DNA of 64,000 nucleotides from Gemmatimonadota bacterium (GTDB lineage: Bacteria; JAAXHH01), in the NCBI GenBank assembly GCA_026702745.1, contig JAPPBT010000065.1, forward strand, positions 124,001-188,000, read 5' to 3'. The translations under genes and the position numbers were made by a program. Numbering within the stretch: position 1 is the stretch's first letter; each line of letters begins with the position of its first letter. This document shows positions 1-7,137 of the stretch, one piece after another. Below the pieces are notes generated by a model. The model had not been told where the DNA came from and searched no databases. It saw only the letters and a program-made list of their open reading frames with translations.

Positions 1-2727
1 TTTTTGGGGAGACTTGAGAGTTGTCACTATTAGGTTGTGCCCTATTCCGTTTGGAAGTTGACATGCCAATTCTGCTGCAATGTAAAGCGTTCTACCCTGC
101 CCATTTTGAAATGTGCGTTTGCATACATTTAATTTATCAGTGTCCGGTAAACGCTCGTTAAGCAAATTCGCTGCAAGGATAGCCACCCACTGAGAGGGAT
201 GGCTTAGGAGTTCTTCAAGTGTTTTGTTGTTAAATTCTACTGTCTGAGCTCGATCCCAGTCGACTTCACAAGGATCGACTTTTGGCATAGCTACTATTAC
301 GCGTAAAGTTTCATCGAAGCCATCCACAGTGCGGTTGCTCCTGTTAAAGCCTCGTACCTCCTGCGCAAGGCGTTCTAACGAAAGACCGAAAACTTCCGCT
401 GCTTTACGAAGCAATTCTTGTACTTGAGAATACTCACTAACGGCCTCCCAGACAAACGCATCATCTGCTGGTATTTTCATTATGTATGCTAACTGTAACA
501 ATGCACCAAGGTGCTTCATACCAGTGGTTGGTGGTGTTGACAAGTCCTCATTTAAAAATGCACCAGCCAGTACTTCATGGAACAGGACTTGGTTTCCCGC
601 ATAGTAACTGTTAAATCGCAAGTTACTGACATCGTAATCTTTAAAATGTCCCGCCAATAGATCAGACATTAAATCTGATCGACCAATCTTTGACAATAAG
701 TCCTTAAGTCGAAATATGAAGTCGTGTGAAGCTAGATTTCTCAACCTTAAAACGGCGGATACTAGTTCATTTTGTTTCGCTTCAGGCAGGTTTTCGAGAG
801 TGATTTCTATCGCATTACTCAAAAAGTGTTCAAAAACTCTTTTGTCTGGTGATTCCTTTAAAATCCAGTCTACGAATTCAGTGACGGCTGGGTTAAAAAC
901 CGGATCCATGAAGATGTTACTGTCTTTTTCGCGAGTTATGTAATAGGAGATGGTTTTTTCCAGTTCAACCCGATCCAATTCGTCTCGAAAGTGACAAACA
1001 AGAATCGACCAACCTATTAACTTAGACCATTCTGGTGTTCCGGTAAGGAGCTTTCTTGCATGTTCAGAGACTTCGTTCAGCTTGCTCAAATCGTGTTCGA
1101 CTAAACACAATCCAACCGTGTAAGCCTTTCGGCGTTCTTCGGATTTTACAACTGCAAACACTTGGTCCCAAAAAAAGGTAAGTTTAACGGGGTCTATGCT
1201 GGTTGTGTTTAGGACTAAGGCCTGTAATACGGTGTTGATCAGATGGCGTTTCGGGTCACCGAATTTAAATTTCTCAATTGCTGTTTCGGCAACCAATGCT
1301 GCAACTGAAGTTTGAGTCGCAAAATAAAGGGTTTCTTCCAATTCTGCATTGTCAAGCTCGGACTCAATCAATTGTCGGGCATTGTCACTACCGATCGTTT
1401 CTAGAAACCGTGCGGCTGCAAATTCACCACATGATTTATGAGTGAATGCAATCAGTTCATGTTCACCATGGCGTAGCCTTTCGATGATCCCTGCTTTCTC
1501 CCAATAGAGAATTGATTCTTCTGTATCCGCCACAGATTCCAGATCTGATTTGCTGGTTACGAGTGCAATTTGCTCAGCACAAAGTGATTCAGTTTCCTGT
1601 GACGTCCTGAAAGGAGAAGTAGTAACCAACCAGCCCAAGTGGTTTAAAACTCTGTAGCGAATTGATCTTGGTACTTTGGCTGCATCGGATTTACGAGGAT
1701 CCAAGTTTTCGTCGATCAGTTTAATAACCCGTTTGTAAAGATCTATTTTTGATTTTCCGATTTCGTATCCTTTAAGAATCAGTGCTGCTGCAAAGGCACA
1801 AAGAAGTGGATTCGTAAATACCGTTTTGATCCCTTCAACCATTTCTAAGTTAGAATCGATAACGGTTTGTAAATCGTTACTGTCATTTGAAACTTCAGCA
1901 GAAATACCTAAACAGATTTTACTTAAGTGATCCTTTGTGTTTTCTGACTTGAGTGGCCTAATGTGGTAATGGCGCCAGTGTCTTAATTCATTTGAGTAGT
2001 AACCAATTTGTCTCGTAGTTACGATAATCCTGTAAGAAGGTCTTGATCTGGATATCCTACTTAATCCCTCAGCAATAGTAGATTGATAGTGGCCACATTC
2101 GTCGAGACCATCACAAAGCAACACTATATTTGAAAGACATATTGAATGAAAGTTAGCAGGTGAAATCCCCGATCCGTCTAATCCTAGTGACAACAGACCT
2201 TCTTCTACTGCACATCCGGTGTATCGTATTTTGTTGGCTAAATCACGTAACTTTATCTGCAGACTTATCAAACCATCCTTACAAAATTCACGCGCGAGCA
2301 CTTTAGTTAATAGCGATTTACCACTACCAGGTCCACCGGTTACAACACTCAAATTACGAAAGGTACCTATCGTATTAGCATCAATAACCTCGCTGCTTCC
2401 AAGACTAGATTCACTCTCTGGCCTATGATATACTTTCAATGCATCTTCAATTGGGGTATTTGGGTCGACAGAGTTATCCCCAACTGATGCTTGCAGCTTC
2501 AGCCATGCAGCGTCAGTAGACAGAGGGTCGGAAATACCTGGAACATTAAAATTGGCAGTTGATTGTTCTATCCATTCAAGCAGGGATTTACTCAGCGTGG
2601 CAGGCGTTAAATCCGGTTCCGCATTGTGCAGCAGGTTTAACGAGCTAAGCACAGATGCAAGTGAAGAACAGTTTCTTGAACTTTTATACTCGATGCCTTT
2701 AATGCTTCTTCGTAAAGAACATTCCAT
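1..2727 (-). CDS. NACHT-type STAND NTPase, C-terminal part missing at window edge
   Basis: One frame is open from about 2760 to base 1 with no stop, so the gene runs off the left edge; more than 900 codons are visible. On the minus strand it reads a P-loop GGPGSGKS (2337-2314), a Walker B LLCDGLDE (about 2118-2098), a sensor-like RIIVTTRQ (2031-2008) and FTHKSCGEFAAARFL (1446-1402), which resembles the winged-helix end of NACHT ATPases. The rest is helical, probably a repeat-type sensor. ATG 2727 is the first in-frame ATG, but it lies inside the preceding nuclease ORF, which ends in another frame at 2637. I therefore read this as the downstream part of one nuclease-NACHT protein broken by a one-base frame change. 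STAND NTPases of this plan (Avs group) sense phage proteins and trigger an effector. The NTPase call is firm; a defence role is inferred. Confidence 0.8.
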   Translation of the reverse strand, partial: MECSLRRSIKGIEYKSSRNCSSLASVLSSLNLLHNAEPDLTPATLSKSLLEWIEQSTANFNVPGISDPLSTDAAWLKLQASVGDNSVDPNTPIEDALKVYHRPESESSLGSSEVIDANTIGTFRNLSVVTGGPGSGKSLLTKVLAREFCKDGLISLQIKLRDLANKIRYTGCAVEEGLLSLGLDGSGISPANFHSICLSNIVLLCDGLDECGHYQSTIAEGLSRISRSRPSYRIIVTTRQIGYYSNELRHWRHYHIRPLKSENTKDHLSKICLGISAEVSNDSNDLQTVIDSNLEMVEGIKTVFTNPLLCAFAAALILKGYEIGKSKIDLYKRVIKLIDENLDPRKSDAAKVPRSIRYRVLNHLGWLVTTSPFRTSQETESLCAEQIALVTSKSDLESVADTEESILYWEKAGIIERLRHGEHELIAFTHKSCGEFAAARFLETIGSDNARQLIESELDNAELEETLYFATQTSVAALVAETAIEKFKFGDPKRHLINTVLQALVLNTTSIDPVKLTFFWDQVFAVVKSEERRKAYTVGLCLVEHDLSKLNEVSEHARKLLTGTPEWSKLIGWSILVCHFRDELDRVELEKTISYYITREKDSNIFMDPVFNPAVTEFVDWILKESPDKRVFEHFLSNAIEITLENLPEAKQNELVSAVLRLRNLASHDFIFRLKDLLSKIGRSDLMSDLLAGHFKDYDVSNLRFNSYYAGNQVLFHEVLAGAFLNEDLSTPPTTGMKHLGALLQLAYIMKIPADDAFVWEAVSEYSQVQELLRKAAEVFGLSLERLAQEVRGFNRSNRTVDGFDETLRVIVAMPKVDPCEVDWDRAQTVEFNNKTLEELLSHPSQWVAILAANLLNERLPDTDKLNVCKRTFQNGQGRTLYIAAELACQLPNGIGHNLIVTTLKSPQK

Positions 2728-3320
2728 ACCAAGGGTATATGAGAATCCTTGGTGCAGATATGACCAAGTTCGGCGTGAGCAGCAGCCACAGCATCACCGT
2801 GCTCGTCAGTAGCCGAAACGGTAAGAATCCGAAGACGTGAGCAAATGTCTGTTGGATCATATTTACTTTTGATCAGAAATCGAGTTATTTCCTCCTGTTG
2901 TTTTGATATCAGGTCAAGCCTACCATTGCCAATTCTCTTTATGGCTCTAGCGTAATCCCGACTTATCGTCCGACTCGAAAAGGGGCAGACAATTAACATC
3001 GCGAAATCACACCGATTAGAGTTAATTCCTTCACATAGAGAGTTTATGGCAGTCCAAAATGTCTTATCAGCCTTCAATCCCTTTTTGGCTTGTATCTCAA
3101 CTGTTATCCCGTCTGCTAACTCTAGCGAAATATCATCACCAGGCCCGTTTGTTTCTGAATCTACTCTAATGGGCACTGAACCAGAGTAACCTTTGGTCCA
3201 AATAACAGGTGTCCCACGTAGCATATGGGCATATGCAATTGCGCTGACCGCAGCTTGGAAGTTATATCCCCCAACCGGTCCGGCACCGCCTGACTTGTTT
3301 ATTGGTTTGTCCATACACAT
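2637..3320 (-). CDS. PD-(D/E)XK-like nuclease domain, probable N-terminus of the STAND protein
   Basis: This 227-residue ORF begins MCMDKPINKSGG; the second ATG (3314) is an equally good start. Residues 11-35 (GPVGGYNFQAAVSAIAYAHM) resemble the start of Cap4/DUF4297-like nuclease domains. An acidic pair at D62/D63 followed by VEIQAKKG (E75, Q77, K79) fits the D...(E/Q)xK core of PD-(D/E)XK folds. The last 15-30 residues look unlike a natural ending, and the NACHT frame continues immediately in the next register, overlapping by about 90 bases. Loss of one base around 2660-2730 would restore a single protein. No convincing slippery heptamer is visible, so a mutation or assembly error is more likely than programmed frameshifting. 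The nuclease identity rests on motif pattern only. Confidence 0.6.
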   Translation of the reverse strand: MCMDKPINKSGGAGPVGGYNFQAAVSAIAYAHMLRGTPVIWTKGYSGSVPIRVDSETNGPGDDISLELADGITVEIQAKKGLKADKTFWTAINSLCEGINSNRCDFAMLIVCPFSSRTISRDYARAIKRIGNGRLDLISKQQEEITRFLIKSKYDPTDICSRLRILTVSATDEHGDAVAAAHAELGHICTKDSHIPLVWNVLYEEALKASSIKVQETVLHLHLCLAR

Positions 3321-3394
3321 TTAAAATGTCCTGCTCATTTCTCCACTGATGAACTGTCAACCTGATGTTTACTCACTAAGTAAAAAGGCATCTC

Positions 3395-3811
3395 TTAACA
3401 TTGTTTTGAATCCCGAACGTAAATTTGTCGGCCAATTGCGCCCATGGCCGCATCCATCTGGTCCATACGGGAATTGTGCTGAATATCTAGCACCCTGTCC
3501 ACCTGTGGTAAATGCCAACCGAGACGCCGTGCCAACTCCGCTTTGCCGATATCCTGTTCCCGCATACCTCGATAAAGCAATATCTTAACTGTAGTGAGTG
3601 TAGGTAGAGTGGCATTCTCCGAGCCCTGCGACGGAAGCGGCACGTCCCGCCCGTCGTGTATTCGGGCTGCTATCGCCTCTTCCAACGCATCGACTGCACG
3701 GGTTAACGCCTCCTTCCTGTTCGTTCCGAACGTGTTGAGTTCCGGAAAATCAGGGGACATGACCTGGACGGTGTTATCGTCTCTTTCGAGAACCACAGGA
3801 TACTTTAGCAT
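3395..3811 (-). CDS. HicB-family antitoxin with C-terminal DNA-binding domain
   Basis: The protein has 138 residues. Residues 1-58 (KYPVVLERDDNTVQVMSPDF, then PELNTFGTNRKEAL) match the degraded RNase-H-like HicB fold, which normally neutralises the HicA mRNA interferase. Residues about 75-135 contain AELARRLGWHLPQVDRVLD, a helix-turn-helix of the kind HicB uses to repress its own operon. HicA is normally encoded just upstream, but no HicA-like reading frame is visible on the minus strand in 3812-4124. This copy therefore looks orphaned, or serves as a stand-alone regulator. It lies between the nuclease-STAND gene and a divergent methyltransferase, a usual place for such genes in defence islands. 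Confidence 0.8.
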   Translation of the reverse strand: MLKYPVVLERDDNTVQVMSPDFPELNTFGTNRKEALTRAVDALEEAIAARIHDGRDVPLPSQGSENATLPTLTTVKILLYRGMREQDIGKAELARRLGWHLPQVDRVLDIQHNSRMDQMDAAMGAIGRQIYVRDSKQC

Positions 3812-4229
3812 ATGTCCAATTCTAGGTTCACCCTGATATCAGAGACGAACTTATGATCCAATTCACTATTACTGCACAAACTACGGTCAACTGAGTCGAA
3901 AGTTCTCCAAATCAAGTTATGTGGCCACAGCTATTACTTATACATTTGAAGCGAACATCCTTGTTATCCAAGCCATTTCTCATTCAATTGCTTTCATAGC
4001 TAAACATACACAACAGAAGTGTTAATATCAACAGATATGTTGTGTGCGCAAATCCGATTTATTGATGTATCGATATGCGTTTCAAATTGAGATTTGTACT
4101 GAACTATTAGCGTTCAGAATATGATTGCGATATCATCCACAATCGGGTATTATTGCAATAACGAGCGCAAAATATAACTCGTTCGGACAGGGCGGTTCTG
4201 TCCGCCTCCATCTCGAAGGGAGTTCCCCG
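3812..4229. promoter_or_regulatory. AT-rich divergent spacer with inverted repeat
   Basis: This 418-base spacer separates the divergent hicB-like gene and the methyltransferase-HNH gene and holds no convincing gene. An 8-bp inverted repeat, ACACAACA at 4008-4015 and TGTTGTGT at 4038-4045, sits about 190 bases before the methyltransferase start. It could be an operator for the neighbouring DNA-binding HicB protein or simply a hairpin. GAAGGGAG (about 4214-4221) is a strong ribosome-binding site for GTG 4230. Confidence 0.25.
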
Positions 4230-5729
4230 GTGTCTGTACCGAACTGGGTCAATCGTACGATATGGACGGGCGACAATCTCGACATCCTACGTGGGATGAA
4301 TAGTGGGACTGTTGACCTAATTTACCTCGATCCCCCGTTCAATTCCAATAGGACTTATGCCGCACCGGTAGGTAGCGAAGCCGCAGGAGCTGCGTTTAAA
4401 GACACGTGGTACTTGTCCGACCTAGATATAGCTTGGATGGGGCTGATTGCCGAGAATGATCCAGCACTATATGCCGTAATTGAGACTGCGGGATTGGCCC
4501 ATAGTAAGGGTATGCAGTCGTATTTGTGTATGATGGCTGTGCGGCTGATTGAGATGAAACGGGTACTTAAACCGACTGGATCTATTTATCTTCACTGCGA
4601 CCCTACAGCGAACGCCTATCTCAGAGTGCTAATGGATACGATATTTGGTAAGGATCAGTTGCAAGCGGAGATAACTTGGAAAAGAACCCATGCCCACAAC
4701 GACCGAATGTTCGGTAACGTATCTGATTCCATATTGTACTATTCTGCGGTCCCCAATCAAATACCAAAGCGGAACAAGTCGGCTGTCGAAGTCCCGTTAG
4801 ATGAGGACTATGTAAACACATATTACAAACACGTAGATGACCGAGGGCGCTATCAACCGATCGTCCTCACCGGACCGAAAGTGTCGAGTGGTGAAAGCGG
4901 ACATCCTTGGAAAGGATTTGATCCTGGCGATGTAGGACGGTGTTGGAGTGTTCCTAAAACCGGTGAGTATGCTGATTACATCGATAGGTATATATGTCCG
5001 GGCTATTTAGATGCAAAGGGTGTGATAGAAAGACTTAACATACTCAACGATGCCGATATGATACACTGGCCACCAAACGGTGGAATGCCAAGGTTGAAGA
5101 GGTATTACAGACCAGAAAAGGGTCAAGATCCGACCAACGTGTGGAATGATATTCCAAACCTAAAGAGTCGATCTAAAGAACGCACTGGATACCCCACGCA
5201 AAAACCGCTGGCACTACTCGAGAGAATCATAAAGGCTTCGACCAATATAGACGATGTAGTGTTAGATCCATTTTGTGGGTGCGCTACAGCCTGCGTTGCA
5301 TCGGATAAGCTCAGCAGGCAATGGATAGGTATTGACCTTTCGTCAAAGGCGGTCGAACTAGTTAACCTACGTTTGCGCAAAGAAATAGGAACTCTATACC
5401 ATTCCCTATTGGTTACAGAACGGGTCGATATTCCGCGACGAACTGACATTGACGTACCCGTCCCTTATCGTAAAAACAAGCATGTTCTTTATGGTCAACA
5501 GGAAGGACGTTGTAACGGATGTAAGACAGCATTCCAATTTAGAATGCTTGAAGTCGATCATATAGTCCCAAGAAGCAAGGGTGGTAGTGATCATATAGAT
5601 AACCTGCAACTTCTGTGTCCATCTTGTAACCGAATCAAGGGCGACAGACCGCAGGAATATCTTGTGGCACGTCTCACCGAAAACGGCATACACGGTGGGG
5701 TGGTGTATTCCCAGGTTGCCGAGACGTAA
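4230..5729 (+). CDS. Site-specific DNA methyltransferase fused to C-terminal HNH endonuclease
   Basis: A beta-class amino-methyltransferase: catalytic motif [12 protein letters not shown] lies near the N-terminus and the AdoMet motif [10 protein letters not shown] far downstream (about 5255-5285), preceded by [14 protein letters not shown] motif can serve N6-adenine or N4-cytosine methylation, so the base is not certain. After the methyltransferase comes a complete HNH module: [30 protein letters not shown] (about 5510-5640), with two CxxC zinc pairs and the catalytic His. Methylation and cleavage in one chain would make a single-gene restriction-modification enzyme, though a nicking or mobility role is possible. 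The longer frame opens with TTG at 4125, but GTG 4230 has a strong Shine-Dalgarno at 8 bases and precedes the conserved region, so I chose it. Base composition matches the AT-rich island. Confidence 0.88.
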   Translation: MSVPNWVNRTIWTGDNLDILRGMNSGTVDLIYLDPPFNSNRTYAAPVGSEAAGAAFKDTWYLSDLDIAWMGLIAENDPALYAVIETAGLAHSKGMQSYLCMMAVRLIEMKRVLKPTGSIYLHCDPTANAYLRVLMDTIFGKDQLQAEITWKRTHAHNDRMFGNVSDSILYYSAVPNQIPKRNKSAVEVPLDEDYVNTYYKHVDDRGRYQPIVLTGPKVSSGESGHPWKGFDPGDVGRCWSVPKTGEYADYIDRYICPGYLDAKGVIERLNILNDADMIHWPPNGGMPRLKRYYRPEKGQDPTNVWNDIPNLKSRSKERTGYPTQKPLALLERIIKASTNIDDVVLDPFCGCATACVASDKLSRQWIGIDLSSKAVELVNLRLRKEIGTLYHSLLVTERVDIPRRTDIDVPVPYRKNKHVLYGQQEGRCNGCKTAFQFRMLEVDHIVPRSKGGSDHIDNLQLLCPSCNRIKGDRPQEYLVARLTENGIHGGVVYSQVAET

Positions 5730-5965
5730 CAGAAGTTGACTTTGTCTCGGGATTGACAAGGCAAAGAACATCCAAACAGATGCGATAGGACTTTCCGAGC
5801 AGGTTGTCAGGATTATAACGCGCGAGATTGAAGTTACGCGGAACGTGCATCCACAAAGTGCAATATGTGGCAGGACTGGAGGATTAAGTCGTAATATGGA
5901 ATTGCGGAAAAGCAACGTACTAACATAGCTAGACAATCCGCTAAAGCAATTTAGGGAAAACCCAA

Positions 5966-6826
5966 ATGAATCTCGATAAATTTGATGATGATATCTCTAA
6001 TGAGTTGAAGAAAAGACTACAAGAACTTGAAGTTCACTTTAATGGAGATGTTGTTTTCTATTACGGTGAAATCACCGAAGTAATGTTACGGTTATTTAGA
6101 GATTTTATTGAAAACACGTCTTCATCAGACCCTAAATATGAATCATTGTATTTCTTTCTAAAAACCCCTGGCGGCAGTGTTGAGACTGCGGAAAAAATGG
6201 TGGATATAATCAGACATCATTACAAAAAGGTGTTTTTTGTCGTTCCTGACGGAGTTTATTCAGCAGGTACGATTTTGTGTATGTCTGGTGATGGAATTTA
6301 CATGGATTACTCTTCGTTCTTAGGTCCTATTGACCCCCAAGTTTGGAATGGAGAACAGTGGGTTCCGGCACTGGGGTATTTGGATAAAGTGGAAGAAATG
6401 CTATGGAAGGCTAAAAACAACGAGTTGACAGATGCTGAGTTCGTTATTCTTCAAAATCAAGACCTCGCTTTATTAAGTAGATACGAGCAAGCTAAAGATC
6501 TGACAGAGACTCTGTTAAAAAAATGGTTGGTGGAATTTAAGTTTAAAGATTGGAAAGTACATTCGTCGAATGGTAAGGATGTCACTCTTGAAGAGAAAGA
6601 AGAAAGAGCAAGTAACGTAGCTGAGTTGTTAGGCGATAACCAAATGTGGCATTCTCACGGTAGAATGATTTCAATCAGCACGTTACAAGATGTAATCAGA
6701 TTGAAAATCGATGATTACTCATGTGATGAGAAACTCAGACCTAAGATCCGAGACTATAACGACATGTTAACCGGATACATAGGCAGAATTGGTTTTCAGT
6801 ATTACCTTCACAGTAAAATAGTCTAA
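5966..6826 (+). CDS. SDH-type (ClpP/SppA-fold) serine protease
   Basis: This 286-residue protein resembles the serine dehydrogenase proteinase (SDH/SppA-like) family of the ClpP-crotonase fold. Visible family motifs are KTPGGSVETAEKMVDIIR (about 67-84), which forms the oxyanion loop; VYSAGTILCMSGD (about 98-110), which contains the likely nucleophile Ser; SSFLGPIDPQ; and the C-terminal WHSHGRMIS. No signal peptide is evident and the first helix is charged, so it is probably cytoplasmic or membrane-associated. A short AT-rich leader with AGGGA precedes the ATG. The gene is followed after 9 bases by a 70-residue ORF with its own ribosome site, so the two form a small operon. The family call is good; the substrate is unknown. 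A role in defence is suggested only by the neighbours. Confidence 0.8.
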   Translation: MNLDKFDDDISNELKKRLQELEVHFNGDVVFYYGEITEVMLRLFRDFIENTSSSDPKYESLYFFLKTPGGSVETAEKMVDIIRHHYKKVFFVVPDGVYSAGTILCMSGDGIYMDYSSFLGPIDPQVWNGEQWVPALGYLDKVEEMLWKAKNNELTDAEFVILQNQDLALLSRYEQAKDLTETLLKKWLVEFKFKDWKVHSSNGKDVTLEEKEERASNVAELLGDNQMWHSHGRMISISTLQDVIRLKIDDYSCDEKLRPKIRDYNDMLTGYIGRIGFQYYLHSKIV

Positions 6827-6835
6827 GAGGAAACT

Positions 6836-7048
6836 ATGAGTATAGCCGATGAAATCAAAGACACTACAGAAGGGCACGTACCTAAAAACACCAATTTGGA
6901 TGATGTGAAGAAGTTAGCGTCGGTCTACGACCGGTTGAAAGCGGCAGGTCTTGTGAAGCCTCAAACGTACAACTTACCCCATCCGGACTTAATAGGTATA
7001 TCATTGTCAAGTCTGACATTTCAAAAAGATAAAACGCCTAACAAATAA
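6836..7048 (+). CDS. Small hypothetical partner of the SDH protease
   Basis: A 70-residue protein starting MSIADEIKDTTEGHV, preceded by GAGGAAA at 5 bases. It is hydrophilic with a predicted helix around DDVKKLASVYDRLKAAG, and has no transmembrane segment or cysteine. I do not recognise the family. It shares the AT-rich composition of the protease gene and is separated from it by 9 bases, so the two are almost certainly co-transcribed. An adaptor, inhibitor or substrate of the protease are all possible roles. Confidence 0.6.
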   Translation: MSIADEIKDTTEGHVPKNTNLDDVKKLASVYDRLKAAGLVKPQTYNLPHPDLIGISLSSLTFQKDKTPNK

Positions 7049-7137
7049 CTCGTGGACAATTCGAAAGTAGACTATCGCCAGTTGATCTATGCCCGAGAAT
7101 CTTAGATTATCAGCCATACAGAAGGTCAGTTTCCCCC

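Noticed and set aside
2637-2730. Programmed -1 frameshift between nuclease and NACHT frames
   Set aside because: The shift direction is right but no X XXY YYZ heptamer with a following hairpin was found; loss of one base is simpler.
3349-3588. Plus-strand ORF overlapping the HicB gene
   Set aside because: It lies entirely opposite the HicB frame and lacks a start signal or family resemblance.
3812-4124. Possible HicA toxin gene upstream of hicB
   Set aside because: The only open minus-strand frame is about 40 codons, begins without a plausible start and has none of the HicA features.
5730-5965. Extra gene between the methyltransferase-HNH and protease genes
   Set aside because: Only short frames exist in this 236-base spacer, none with a ribosome site or family resemblance.
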